Positions 43,445-58,431 of a stretch of 64,000 nucleotides of DNA are shown here, in pieces. The position numbers and the translations under genes were made by a program. Source of the stretch: Sclerodactyla briareus (taxonomy: Eukaryota; Echinodermata; Holothuroidea; Dendrochirotida; Sclerodactylidae). The notes under the pieces are model-generated. The model saw only the letters and a program-made list of their open reading frames with translations, was not told where the DNA came from and made no database searches. Each line of letters starts with the position of its first letter. The stretch's first letter is position 1. The DNA is taken from positions 227,995 through 291,994 of the forward strand of contig JAODTK010005673.1 in assembly GCA_026419785.1 (NCBI GenBank). Reading direction: 5' to 3'.

Positions 43445-45260
43445 TAAACCTAATTGGGTAATTGGGCTACCCTAGATGCAAAAGGAGTTTGGTCTTGTCA
43501 TAATCAAAATTCCCAGAGTTGTTGAGTATGCTCCTCGGCCAACATGCCAAGCTACGTAGGCCTAACCCTAAGCCTAGATGTATGCGCTAGTACGGTACCG
43601 ACGCTTGTGTTTATTATCAGTGTGGAAGAGGTAGAAACAAAAGATGCTAATCCTGCAAATCTAACACACAATTGCGAAGAACATTCTCAAAATCTCAGAT
43701 AATAAATCTTTACAGAAATTGATTCATTATTGCACCATACCTTCTTCAATATTGCATTATTTAGCCGCAAAATCGGCGTTCAACTGCTCGCCGCCGAAAC
43801 TCCATGGTTTACTACATGTAAACCTTTGCCGAACCGTTCTTTTTGGGTGCATTCCCCGGATCCCCCGCCGTTCATGGCTGCATTTGTTTGCACATACCAT
43901 ATGGGGCGATGTTTACTCTACGTATATATGTCTGTGGTCGTACTCCTAGGATAGTGGGATTACATCACACAGTTTTCCGACATTTTCCCTCTCGAGTACC
44001 TCCGACATCTACCCTCAACTTAAAAAGGTCAAACTGCTCTTATATAAAACAGAAAAATGGTGTTTGCCTCTCAAAACTTTCAACATTTAATTCATTTCCA
44101 TCACAGCTCAACAAAATCGAGTTGAGTTATTTAGGCCCTCCGATCCCCATTGGTAAAAGTGCCTAATCCTGAGATGTTTTTTACTCAACTCAAACCCCAT
44201 ATTGGATACCTCATGCTAAGCATGACTTCAAAAATGTGTATGTTCAAACAAGTTCAATTTTTACCGAGACGGTCTGCCTGCTATGGCCTATATATGCACC
44301 GTGATTTTAGGGGGGTCTTTTCTTTCTCAACACAATGCAACCAACTTGAAAGAATAAGCCAGTTATTAGGGTACCGATTATACCTAATCCGGTCCCTTCT
44401 CTGCTTTACCCATTTCCTGAGGAAAGAATCTTAATCTTACACAACATGCTGTTATAAAAATATATGCTCACAACATGGGCGGCCCCAATATTTTTTGTGG
44501 GGGGACTATCAATCCCCCCCCAATATTTGGGCGGACTTGGTGAAAACAATCCCGAGAATCAAGGGTGCAGTACGGCCATACGCCAAGATGCCAAAATTTC
44601 GCCTTACGCGCGCGTTATCCTATCTTTTCCGTACATGTATAATACAGTGCCCATGCATAGTTCATTCGTCAGATTCTGGCAATTATGTGTTTCCCCTCCT
44701 CCGTGTCAATCTACATGCGGTGAACCTATGAGAGAGCCGCGAGGAGATTTGGTTTAGGACACATTCGTACCCCCCCCCCCCCCCTCCTCCACCACCAGTG
44801 CTCGGCCATCTCCTAAATTTGCACATACCAATATCTCCAAGTTTTGTCGACTTCTCAATCCTCATTGTATAGAACAGCTAGACTGCCTTAGCCAGCCCGA
44901 CGTGCTGCATCTTGAAAAAATGAGCTAATAATGCAACGGAGAAAACGGACAGGAGTTCGTCACATGGTATCAGAATTTGCGTAATTGACGCATGGGCGTA
45001 TAGGCGCAGAGGTGGGGCCAAAACTATTCTGCGACATGGAAAGTTCGGACAAAAATTTGAACAGGAAAATTCTGGAAAAATGACTAATGTTCTGCTGATT
45101 GACACATTTTCCACGACAGTGATATGTCCAAACAAATTTCCAAGATGCGGGCAGCCTCTAACCCAATCGGAAGGGTCCTCTAAAAATATAGGGGTGTGGT
45201 AAGAATGAAGGCCGCGGTGAAGTTGGTATAAATTTGAATAAATAAACAAAAGTTATTGTT
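43445..45260. other. non-coding; C-tract/G-tract repeat
   Basis: At 44,470-44,535 'gccccaatattttttgtggggggac' and 'ccccccccaatatttgggcgg' form the same complementary C/G-tract motif as at 1.1 and 8.3 kb. A poly(C) run lies at 44,771-44,784. No gene supported. Confidence 0.45.
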
Positions 45261-45264
45261 CGGT

Positions 45265-45760
45265 TCTAGTGATGTTGCTTATACTGCCCAATAGAGCCTG
45301 GAAAGTGCTACTCTCTGCAATCTGGGGGGTCGGTGAGACAACAATTTTCTTGTACGCTACGTGTCAACCGATAATGGCGCGAATTGTAATGAATAAACAT
45401 AGATCAGTTATTCAGTTTCTTCAAGAGCGTTTCTTGAAATTAAAACTCCGCCATATAATTGTCAATTTTAGAGGTGTTGCTCACTGCCATACAGCCCGGG
45501 AAGTGCCATTCCTGCTATTTGGGGTCTGTGATACATGAATTACTTGGTATGCACGCGGCAACCGATGGAGGCCCGAATTGTAGGAGTAAACATCATTCAG
45601 TTTCTCGAGAATGTTCGTGAAATGAATTCGAATTGTCATTTTCAGGTATGCCGCTTACTGTTATACGGCCAAGGAAGGGAGTTTGCTGCAATCTGGAGGG
45701 TCTGTTAAACGAGAAGTTCTCTGGTACGCTACGCGCCACCGCTAGTGGCCCAGCTCCCGC
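45265..45760 (+). repeat. three tandem units of ~190 bp
   Basis: The block 'gttgct.actgccatacagccnggaagtgct...ctgcaatctggggggtctgtgag...tggtacgctacgcg.caaccgatagtggcncgaattgta' occurs at about 45,273, 45,475 and 45,648. Spacing is about 200 and 175 bp. Each unit ends close to 'attcagtttct.gagaatg'. A fragment of the unit lies near 3,463. No coding function is evident. Confidence 0.75.
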
Positions 45761-48035
45761 TCAGGTGGTGTTTGACCTCGGACGTCCCCCCATATTCATC
45801 ACAGGCCCCCGGTCCTGCTCACACCATGCAGGCAATTAATAACAGAACTATCAACACAATGCAAAGAATAGATTAGGACTTCCCATGTGGGTCTATATTC
45901 CGAGGGGGAGATGCGGGATTGGTGGGGTGGCTCGAGTATGGAGATTTGAGGGGGAGGCCGAGTATTTTTAGGGCTGTCTGTTGTTTTTCTTTTCCACCAC
46001 TTCGAGCCTTTTTTTGTGGTTGCCTTCCTCCACCCTTGGTCATCTTTATGGCGACAATTTGACCACCCTTTTGCTTATTCTACGTAATAGAAAATTATTG
46101 GAAAATAGTTACCGGTCAGGAGTAGGAGTGAAGGGGGGGGGGGGGTAAGCTCCTTTCCCCCATTATGCATTTTATACCCATAATCGGGGTTCGTTTTTCG
46201 TTTCTCCTCCCAAGAAGTCACTACAGATCAAGTTTTTGTTGCGGAGAAGAGGATTCATTCTTGGCTTTCTGGACGCGGCCTTACACCTCTACACACAGAA
46301 ACAAGCGCAGGTCAGAACGTCTTGATAGCTGCGACGGCAGCAAAATCACTTGTACTGTGGCGGAATTCGCGAATTCACTGCATATGTTCTTCATCAATCC
46401 ACATTTATTGTTTGTTCAAATTTAATGATTTTTACTGACTCCTGTCATAACCTTGGAATTGCTTGGAACATGTCGACAACATTAGCCTATTTAATAATTG
46501 CTGTCCCAGTGGCCCAGGCAAAAGACCCAAACTAAACTCATTACTAGGCCTGTATATTAGCTATATGTAACCACCCAAAACTCTGTGACCGCACAACTGC
46601 AAAGGCCCGGTAGCAGTGAACAGTGGAAATCCCCATTCATGTATTCCACCAACCTCAGTGCTGACAGACAAATTAAACAGCCCCCCAATACCAGCAGCCA
46701 AGTCTGCAGCTCAGGGAATATGTAAACAAACCATCTCACAGAGAGTCGATGGGGAAGGCCTGTAGTGGATAGACAATTGGGGTAAGAATGGGATTCAATT
46801 AAAATCTAATCACACTAGGCACAAAAAGTTACTCAGCCTAGCCAGTGGATGCTTCATCACCCATCAAGTTTCAACATGATCGCATGTACCGTTCAGAAGC
46901 CTCGAAGAAACTTGACGAACAGAATGGACGAAACGAACGAACGACGGACGGACGGAGAGACATGAGGGACTTGTAAAGCTGCTTACCCGCAGTAAAAAAC
47001 ATGAGTACAACCAGACGTTCAGCATACCATTATGAATGGCTGGTGAACTCCGGTCAAAATCAGCCAAGAATCCTCTTAGATGATCGAAGTTTTGCGGAGG
47101 AACCCACAAACAGGTACCCCGAGTTATTACCAGGGTGGAAACGAAATGACGTGTAGACAGTGAACTATATCTCTGAAAGCACTTTTTAGTGTTTATATAG
47201 TATTATGAAATGAATGAATATTCGTGCTACTATTACCATAATCATTCAAAGAGAAAGTGTGGTTTGCTATATCCAATGAAATGATATTCATTCGGTTTTC
47301 AAAACAATCAAATTACATGTAATATTTCTGATTTCAGAGCAGTACCACGTAGACACTTTTCAGCTCGATCCAACCAGCTGATTTCCCGTGCCTGGTGATT
47401 TGTTTTTAATCGGGCTGTTGTGTCCTTGAATTCCTCAACCAAATTGAGTTGTTTTCCAGAATAATTGTCGAAACATCTACAGATTACTGTTCTTTTTTCT
47501 TCTTACTAATCAAAAAGGCTCATGAGTTTATGCCTCGGCTAGGCTAGTTCAGTACATTCCCCTCCGCAGGAGCTTGTAATTGTAACGTTGACCTAGCTAG
47601 GCTAGCCCTAGGCTAGACTAACGTTTAGCCTAGCCTAGTCCTAGGTTAACTAGATCCATTTTACGCCGAAAACTATGTAACTTATTATGAACAAAGGTCA
47701 AACTTTGTCAGTCTCATCATTGCTGGATGTCAGCAACCTGAAGTGGATGGAGAAAACTGAACGTCATTTCCCTCATCGCTGCTCCGCTACGTGCCGGGTC
47801 GCCCAAATCAATATCTATGCATAAGGGCCATAGGTGCATAGTGCACTTTGAAAACCGAGTTTGTAATTCATATGGAAATAAACTTTTCATTATTAATACT
47901 ATAACAACAAGGTTCTTAATAGGAAGAATGGTTGGTAATCAGAATAAGACAGAACCATCTGGAGTGCACACAATTTTTTGGGAGGAATCTTTCCCCATGC
48001 CCCCCTTAGCGACCCTCGTATTGTTTATGAAAATA
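45761..48035. other. non-coding, nothing recognised
   Basis: Poly(G) at 46,133-46,145; CTAGGCTAG-type simple repeat at about 47,533-47,650; (GACG/ACGG)n at about 46,935-46,965. A 60-residue minus-strand frame at 46,557-46,739 beginning M-R-W-F-V-Y-I-F was considered as the missing first exon of the transporter but does not match well enough. Confidence 0.4.
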
Positions 48036-48039
48036 AAGT

Positions 48040-48370
48040 ATCTATATTCCTATATATTACAACCTTTTGTTCTATGCTATTATTGAATTATTGAACTTTT
48101 TTTGTTGATCGTGAATTATAGGAAACCTTTTGTTCTATTATAAATAACGAACCCATTAGGTTTAATGAATTACGAACCCTTTGATTTATTATGGAATTGC
48201 AACTTTCCTGACTTATTACATGAATATTTGACACCTTAAAGAACCTTTTGGCTTATTTTGCATACCGAATCTTTTTCGCCATTTGACTAACAAACCTTAT
48301 GAACATTGCCCCTTTTTGCTCATTATGGATTGCAAACCTCATGAATAATCACCCCCATGAACAATGACCT
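48040..48370. repeat. degenerate AT-rich tandem repeat (~30 bp unit)
   Basis: Blocks of the type 'aaccttttg.ttattatgaattacgaacc' recur about ten times with drifting spacing ('aaccttttgttctat' at 48,061 and 48,123, 'gaaccctttgatttatt' at 48,174, 'gaaccttttggcttatt' at 48,241). No coding function. Confidence 0.7.
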
Positions 48371-48376
48371 TTAATA

Positions 48377-48799
48377 ATGAATAGATCTTATGAATACCGG
48401 CTGTCACTGCAGTTTATCGATGACCCCAACCTCTCACAATGTGTACAAGTTTCTTCGAGTGGTGTTTCAGATCATGCAACTTTCCACTTGAACGCAGAAT
48501 TGGCAAGAGTTGGAGATTTCCTCAACCACGAACGCCTGCCAAAGGGTGCAGTCCGAATCTTTCGGGTCGCCGTATGGAGCTATCTAATTTGGAGATTGCA
48601 AGTTGTCCAAATCAACCCAGCAGACAGAATGTCCAGAGTCAACCCATGTGGACTCGATACTGCAGCACTCACTGGCTCCTTGTACATCAGGATCCCATTC
48701 GAATATTACTTCTGTCTACAAATGCTTCCACAAATCTTCACCGATCTATTCTACAGGAGCTCATCAGTATATAGCCTACCACCGCGTTGTGCACTTTGA
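48377..48799 (+). CDS. orphan ORF of 140 residues, uncertain
   Basis: Uninterrupted plus-strand frame with no in-frame indel, which is notable in a window where real exons are broken. No motif, signal peptide or membrane segment is evident and no family is recognised. A second overlapping frame of 111 residues (48,439-48,774) is also open, so base composition alone could explain it. Listed as a candidate only. Confidence 0.18.
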   Translation: MNRSYEYRLSLQFIDDPNLSQCVQVSSSGVSDHATFHLNAELARVGDFLNHERLPKGAVRIFRVAVWSYLIWRLQVVQINPADRMSRVNPCGLDTAALTGSLYIRIPFEYYFCLQMLPQIFTDLFYRSSSVYSLPPRCAL

Positions 48800-51130
48800 C
48801 CTTCATCTGACAAGTCTTTTTTGCTGTCACTCAAACCCCACAAAGTGCTCATTAACGAGCATTTTGTCATGCTTTGCAGATTAATGAACACACTGCTGTT
48901 GATTCTTCAGGACCTTCCTCATCTTAAAATCTTTCAAGTCGTTGTTGAACATTCCATTTAGGCAGCTATGTCCAATTTATTTTTGTTATCACGTTTGTTC
49001 ACAAATCATCGCATTGACCTCAGAATATTGTGCTATATAGGCACTGACTCTAAAACATCAGGCCCCTGGGAAAATTAGAACCCTGGGACTACCAAGCCTG
49101 GAGTATTGAGGCCTGAGTCGTATTGGGCTATCCCTTGGCCCCATGTATTTTTACAACGGGTAGTTTTATCCAGAGAGTGTGTGATTTTTGGAATTGTCTT
49201 TTCATCGCGTTGAGGACACGGCAAAGTTCGCCATTCATTGACAAAGTAACAAGAACATCATAGAAGCCAGCCCACTCAAAAGCTACTGACTACCCTATAA
49301 CTCATGTGGAACAGCCCTGTTACATATGAGCCTTTCCACGTGCAGCCAATTTGCCGACACAAGGAGGGGGCATTAGCCCCTTTTTTGGTTTGCCACGTCA
49401 TCGAGGTTTTGAACCCAGGAACCTCTGTACAGTAAACCTCTTCTAGCCCCTAATATAGAACTAAATTATCCCTGGCTTATAAGATGGGGTGGGTCTGCTG
49501 CTTAGTCCCGGGGACCCAGGCTTCTTTTATATGGTCTACTAGCGAGCAGAGGATCGAACCTATTCGAGGCCCAGAAGGATGCAGACCTGTATATGACTGC
49601 ATCGGTTGTCAGCCTGCTATTCTTCCCTCACCAGTACACAGAATACGGCAATGGCCTTTGGCGTTACTTCTGTGGGGGTGGGGGTAATCACATGCGTACT
49701 GCAAATTGCCTACCCCTCGTTGTTCCCTGCTCCAATCCCTTGTGTTTAGCATCCAGCAAGAAGGCTACAGGCCATTTTTCTTCAAGTCTTTGGTATGACC
49801 CGCAGGAATTCCAACCCCGGTCCTACTGGGTGGAAGGCCGACGCTCTACAATGTGCCGACACTCGGGAATGTGGGTGGAGGGGGACCCACTTCTGGTGCT
49901 TCTTGTTATTCCAGGGTTGCCCCCCCCAATGACATTAGGGTCACTATCGGACAGGTCGCTACTCCCAAAGCAGTGTTTGGAGACCGTTTTGAAGGACTCG
50001 GACATGGCCTTGATGACTCAGACTCGGACTCAGCCTGTTTAGACTCGGGACTTAGTCCGATCAAGCGTCAAGACTGCTCAGAAAATATCCACAGGAAAAT
50101 CCGGAAACTTTTGGTATAAGTATACTGCGAATTTTTGACATCGACATTGATAATCGCAATGCGATGTACTGTCGTGTTGTCAATGTCCTCCAGAATTCAC
50201 TCAATTCAATCTGAAGTTAGTCCCTATTGCTTTGATTGTCTACTGCACTTGTCGAACTGGCTTCAGCAAGTGGGCATCCTTTGCTACTGCACTATGGATG
50301 CCTGTCTGTAAATATGGGAAATGGTGATGTCTTGAAATGCAATGATACAATACTGCTCTATGGAAAATGATTATTGTCCTAGAGTTTGCAAACTGTAAGA
50401 AGTTGTGGGGATATCAGGTGTGTTATTATGGTTGTTTAGGGCATTTATTTTAGTTTTGGCCCCACTGGGCAATGCAATTGGGGCCTTTTTACATGGCTTT
50501 GTGTGAACAGCTCAATGATGACTCAACTCTTAATACAGGTACGGGCAACACAAACTTTTGCATTGGGATGATAGGCAACAGTACAATTATAATTGTTTGT
50601 TGGTGGAGGAGAAGACAGCAACTATTTATGATGCTTCTTTGAACCTTGTACCATATATCCTGTTAGAATTCAAGTTGTAATAGAGACTCATGGACCTCGG
50701 ACACAAGGATCGGACTTGGACTTTGACTCGGATGTGAGGAAATCGGTCTTGGACTTGGACCTGGATGTGGCGGTGAGGATCGGTCTTGGACCAGATGGGA
50801 GATTAGTAGGAGTCGCTACTTACAGAAAAATAAGTGTCTGTTATTGGTGGATTTTTACTTTCTACATCTGTGGAGTGATGGCAGTGTGCCTCGGTATACA
50901 TGTATCTGACGCCTGACTTGTGAACACAATGACTCAATTCCACCAGATGGAATCAAGTTCATACTAAGTTCGTGGAAATCCCCATATCATTGTACATGAT
51001 CCTATGGTTCTGGTAGTATGTTAATGTCAACAGTGGTCAATAAATGCCACAATATGCCTGGCCAAGTAGATGAGTACAAGAACTTTTTTTGTGGTGAACT
51101 GGGGCCATTTTTAGCATACTGTGAATGTGA
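48800..51130. other. non-coding; GGACTC-type simple repeats
   Basis: Stretches of 6-bp-like repeats (GGACTCGGACAT..., GGACTTGGACTTTGACTCGG) lie at about 49,995-50,060 and 50,690-50,800 in the same orientation. They may be the ends of one decayed element of about 800 bp. Possible coding frames near 49,593-50,119 have no recognised family. Confidence 0.4.
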
Positions 51131-52040
51131 TATATTACTCGACCAAGTCTGGATGGAAGATGCTCATACTTGGGAAGTATGTTCCCTTGAAGAGTGCCGG
51201 ACCCTATTGTTTTCAGGTTGAAAGGGTCAACAAAGTCCAAAGATGGACCCACTTGTGATGCTTTGCTCGACCAATTTTACTTTTAATTTCACACATAATT
51301 TCACTTGAATATTTTATGATCTAAGCTAGAGGGGTGTTGTCGTCATTGTATAGAGCTGATGTTTAATTCCAGAGGAGAAAGGAGGTAGTACCTTTGCAAA
51401 GCATTGAACTATTTAACACTATAAAAATACATTTGAGGTCACCAGAGGTCAGAGTATGAAAACGTAAACAGGATAAGTTCAGAATGGTTGGTCAGATCAA
51501 GTTGATATTTGGTTGTATAGCTTTCTTATGGAGAGTGTAGGACACTGCTGGTTTTTGATTTAGTCGGGTGAATTTTGGTAAAAAGAACATTTGTGCAAAG
51601 TGACTAATTTGGCCAATTTTTGGCTTGTGAACATGATAACTTTACCCCACTTGATGGATGAAGCCTACTTGTATGGTGTGTTTCCCCATGACCCTTTGTT
51701 TTTGGTCGGTCAAAGGTCCTAAAGGTCGACAGGAAGGGTAAAAACAAGTCTGACAGCTTTTGTACACATGAGTATTCAGAATGGTTGCTCTGATCAACTT
51801 GAATTTGGTATGTGTATTTCTTTTGGGTAGTATAAGAACCCGAGGTTTGTTTATGTATATCAGTAATTTCTGGAAAATAGAGATTAATGAAAGATCACAA
51901 TTTTGGCCAAATTCAGCTTCTGAACATCTTAACACTCTGCCCCATCTAGATGGATGAAGCTCATATTGTTTGTCTCCCCATGATGATTACATGAACCTAT
52001 TGGTTTGAGATCAGGGGATCTGAGGTCACCTGAGGTTTTT
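51130..52040 (-). repeat. ~300-bp satellite, inverted array
   Basis: Reverse-orientation units: 'gatgctcatacttgggaagtatgttcccttgaa...ccctattgttttcagg' at about 51,160, 'gaggtcaccagaggtcagagtatgaaaacgtaaacagg' at 51,434, 'aactttaccccacttgatggatgaagcc' at 51,638, and another round to 52,035. The perfect AGGTCA-N4-AGGTCA at 51,436-51,451 and a near match at 52,023-52,038 belong to the units. The array lies just upstream of XYLB and is antisense to it. It ends at the acceptor of the first XYLB coding exon. Confidence 0.8.
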
Positions 52041-52056
52041 TTTATTTTTTATTCAG

Positions 52057-52135
52057 GCCTCCTCGAAAATGAGTAACTGCACAGAACACTTCAAGTAATC
52101 ACTTTTCCCTCGTTTTTGACTTCAGCACACAGCAG
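52057..52135 (+). CDS. XYLB: XYLB exon 1 (start codon and D-F-S-T-Q motif)
   Basis: A strong acceptor (TTTTATTTTTTATTCAG) ends at 52,056 and donor GTAGGA starts at 52,136. The likely start is ATG at 52,069 (context GAAAATGA), giving M-S-N-C-T-E-H-F-K. A one-base shift then leads to S-L-V-F-D-F-S-T-Q-Q. Human XYLB has 'CLGWDFSTQQ' at the same place; this first FGGY-kinase loop (D-x-S-T-Q) binds substrate and nucleotide. The upstream acceptor implies a non-coding 5' exon. The satellite array ends right at this exon. Confidence 0.7.
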
Positions 52136-52209
52136 GTAGGAATACTGACTGTTGAGTGCTTGTTAATCCTTTGAATTTTGGTGTTCTCCATTCATACATT
52201 CATTGCAAA

Positions 52210-52505
52210 GTCATTACACATTATTCACACAATATGGAAAAAAGAGCTTTCGAGATCTCCAGAGGTTGAAGTCTGAAAACCTTGTAAACATGAGGACTCC
52301 AAAATGCCAAGTCTGAACAAATTGAAATTTGGTGTATCCTGGTAGCTTCATGGTTCCTTATGGAGGGTACAGTTTTTGGTGTAGAACTGTGGATTGGGGT
52401 CATTTTTTGTAAATGGAAAATTTGTTTAATCACATGTTGTAACCTAAATAAGTGTTTTCCATCATGAGTTAGACATGCTTGTATGTTGTTCCCTGTGTGT
52501 GCCAT
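52210..52505 (-). repeat. ~300-bp satellite unit in XYLB intron 1
   Basis: 'gagatctccagaggttgaagtctgaaaaccttgtaaacatgagg', then 'caaattgaaatttggtgtatcctgg', then 'catgagttagacatgcttgtatgttgttccc' follow the reverse order of the satellite unit. It continues the inverted array interrupted by exon 1. Confidence 0.7.
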
Positions 52506-52648
52506 ATAAGTTAACAGAATAAGTAGAAGAATTTGTTCAGACCTAAACTTTTTGGCCTTTCAGGCTTCCATCTGTATCAATAATTGAGGGGGAACGTCCC
52601 TGCCCACTATCTCAGAAACGTCCACTTCTTATCTTTTCTTCAATCAAG

Positions 52649-52730
52649 GTGAGGTGATTGTAATCAACAATAGCCTGACTGTTGTTCATGAAGCTTCTGT
52701 GCAGTTTGATAAAGACCTGCCTCACTATGG
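52649..52730 (+). CDS. XYLB: XYLB exon 2
   Basis: Acceptor TTCTTCAATCAAG ends at 52,648; donor GTAAGA starts at 52,731. It reads V-I-V-I-N-N-S-L-T-V-V-H-E-A-S-V-Q and F-D-K-D-L-P-H-Y-G. Human: '[23 protein letters not shown]'. One base appears to be missing near 52,652 (GTGAGG for GTGAAGG); with it the exon is in phase with exon 1 and has the same length as the human exon. It ends in phase 2, which exon 3 completes. Confidence 0.82.
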
Positions 52731-55796
<3,066 letters not shown>

Positions 55797-55883
55797 AGCA
55801 AAATGGCAGTGTGTACTGGAAGAAAGGATCGAGAGTTTGATTGCCACCTCCAGTCCACCAAGTCTCTCAAAGATCAGTTGAAG
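55797..55883 (+). CDS. XYLB: XYLB exon 4
   Basis: Acceptor TTTATGTGCAG ends at 55,796; donor GTTGGT starts at 55,884. It reads Q-N-G-S-V-Y-W-K-K-G and, after a shift, L-Q-S-T-K-S-L-K-D-Q-L-K. Human: 'GAGQQHGSIYWKAG...LSPDLRLHQQLQ'. The FGGY-conserved G-Q-Q-H-G loop is compressed across the exon 3/4 border (two residues short), probably through lost bases. The frame is broken once near 55,835. Confidence 0.75.
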
Positions 55884-57965
55884 GTTGGTACATGTAGTAA
55901 TTAAAGATCTCGGCAATAAAACAAGTCAGTTCGGCACCCTATGCCCTCGTAATTGGCATGACAGAGCGTTCTCGTCTAATGGCGTTTCTGTGTTTGGTGG
56001 TTAGAGTATCCACTTACGCGAGAAGTATGAAAGTATGGGACGGTAAAGCACTATATAACATGCCAAAGCTGTCAAAATGAAATTTGTAAAAATCCTATTA
56101 ATTGTATTTATAAACGTCTTACATAAAGTGCACTGTTCAAATGTTATTCGGATCCTAAGAACTGGTATTACTCCAGCACTATGGTTGAAAAATTGCTATA
56201 GCCTTGACACAGACTGGTTAATATAATCTAGTTCATCCAATGTGTTTTTGCCCGCAGTCAACACATGGGTGGAGATAGAGCTCCTAGCTTGCCACGTGAA
56301 CCCAACAGGAGAGTGTAAGCCTTTTTCAGGATGTGAAATCTTGGTGATTGAACATTTTGGAGCTCTAGCACAGGAAGCTGGAGAAAAACTTGGGGCCTTG
56401 GTAGAATGAACTAGGCTTGTTAGAATTGACCTTAAGCCCAGCTGCTGTTGTGTTTACTCATTAACGATCGGACTTCCAATGGAACTTACTGGTTACTGGT
56501 CGACTTTGAACAACTTACAGCCTGTACAATTTTGTTATATCCTTTGTGACCTATCACTTCTATAATTACTATAGGTGTCCACATTTATAAACTACTTGTA
56601 GTCTGTCCATTCTTGTAAACTACTTTAGCCCGTCTAATTTGTTAATTATTTTTAGCCTGTCCCACATTCACTAAACTATTTGTTCCTGTCCAAATTTCAA
56701 GTACTGTAGCCTGTCACTTTAGTATTTATTTGCAGCTTGTCCAATTTTGATAGCTACTTGTAGCCTGTTCGACTTTGTGATCCACTTACAACCTGTCCAA
56801 TTTTGTTACCCACTTGTGGCCTGTCCAGTTTGTGTAAACTACTTGTAGCCTGTTCAGTTTTTTCCAACTACTTGTAGCCTGTCCCACATTCATAACTACT
56901 TTTGTGGCCTGTTCAGTTTTGTCTCGCCTGAATGACATGCATGAGAGACTTAGTGTTTCACTATGCATGTGGTGTGTGTGTGGTGGTGTGCATGTGTGTG
57001 TGTGTGTCACGCTTTTTCGTTAGCAGGAAGATCTTTCGACCAGTAGGCAATTGCGACAAAGTTTTCAGTATAGGTAAAAAAAAAAAAAAAATAAAAAAAT
57101 TTTGTACTCAAGATTGGGTTGGACCCGATTCGGATTCATGTTGGGCCAAAAGTCACTATCAGTGAGTAATTAGCCATTTTATGAATGTATTGTTTAGCTT
57201 TGTTTGCAAGATTACGGTACCGAGGTCTATGGTGACCTTGGTTTTGGCACATAGAATCCGGGTAAAGGTAGATGAACTGATTAGATTGTCAGCGTAAATA
57301 TGGTACATAATCCTCCTAATTTTGCTCATCAGGCGAAATTCAAAGTTTGTCCGATTTTCAGAACTTGGTGAATATGGTTCTACCTTCTGTCCCGAAATTT
57401 TTAACAAAGATTTGAAGGTCAATGGAGGTCATTCATGTACCTAATTTCATAATTTATGCCGAAATCTTGGATTTTCATGACACTTTTGGTTATGGTTTAC
57501 TTTGAGTTCATGTTTTTTTATCATGGAGCCATTATCACTGGAGGTCATTCAACTGTTAATTGCATATTAATTTTATTATTATTTCAAGTTTCCGGATTTT
57601 TGTGATTGGTAATTGCCTGAATTTGCTACTTTTAGGCAATTTTAGTCACTTTCCCACAAAACTTTTTACTCCTTTCGTAGACTTTGTCAATATCAGTTTT
57701 CGAATTTGAATTGGGTCACTGATTTATAGCTTGTTTCTGTTTAAATGCTAATACCAATAGCTTAAAGCAACATATGGAGTGCCTTGTAATTGTATGCATT
57801 ATGACAATAGAAGTAAACCTGAATCGCGCACCAGTCGGACACTTGGGGCAATCGCCTTGTATTAACTACTTCCTGTCAGAGTTTGTCAAGTTTCTTGTAG
57901 CCCTGTCTCCTTTGTAACTACTTCCAGCTGCCCAACTTTGTTTCTTTTTCCATAATTCCCCACAG
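55884..57965. other. XYLB intron 4 with minisatellite
   Basis: Contains the 33-bp-type minisatellite described separately, a short (TG)n stretch at about 56,965-57,007 and a poly(A) run at about 57,076-57,090. Nothing else recognised. Confidence 0.5.
56510..56935 (+). repeat. ~33-bp minisatellite in XYLB intron 4
   Basis: Units of the type 'gtagcctgtccaattttgtaactactt' repeat about 12-13 times with spacing of about 30-36 bp. Isolated units reappear at about 57,875-57,945, just before exon 5, so the array was once longer or has dispersed locally. The sense strand is T-rich and contains polypyrimidine-like stretches. Confidence 0.85.
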
Positions 57966-58090
57966 GATGCAGTCCGCTTATCAACCTCTCTGTCCTGTAT
58001 GGCTTGCAGTCACTTCAATCCGTGTAACAACTTTAGCAAATCTGGAGGTGCACAAGCTGTTGCAAATCTTACAGGCTCCCGTCCTACGAG
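57966..58090 (+). CDS. XYLB: XYLB exon 5
   Basis: Acceptor ATTCCCCACAG ends at 57,965; donor GTAATT starts at 58,091. Across two frames it gives C-P-V-W, then M-x-x-S, then C-N-N-F-S-K-S-G-G-A-Q-A-V-A-N-L-T-G-S-R. Human: 'CPVWMDSSTTAQCRQLE', 'VGGAQALSCLTGSRAYE'. C-P-V-W-M-D is a conserved FGGY-kinase segment next to the substrate pocket. At least two one-base errors occur (near 58,003 and in the last codons). Confidence 0.85.
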
Positions 58091-58431
58091 GTAATTTCTG
58101 GTCTACCTTATGACTGAATCATCACTGGATGTGTTATTTTATGATAATTGTCCTGAAACTCTCACAGGCTCATGTGACCAATGTAGATGGTGACACTTGA
58201 AGGTATGAGTTGGCTCATATAGGCCTGGCTTGTTTCGGTGGGACCAGATTTTTAACAGATTTTCAGCTATAGTTTGGCATTTTGATAAGCATGAAGTGAA
58301 AAATGATATGGTAATGCTCTTATAACCACTTACAGGCTGTTCACGGATTATCTCTGTTCACCTATACGGCGATGTTGAAAATTAATATTTGGTGCAATAT
58401 TTTCACTAAATTTGTCTGTCCTCTTCTACAG

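Noticed and set aside
46557-46739. Missing first exon (TM1) of the SLC49A4-like gene
   Set aside because: It starts M-R-W-F-V-Y-I-F and is hydrophobic, but the conserved W-N-T-W-G-P-I-type motif is absent and splice phase does not help.
49593-50119. 149- and 88-residue frames near 50 kb as exons
   Set aside because: The Asp/Ser-rich part is a translation of the GGACTC simple repeat, and no family match could be made.
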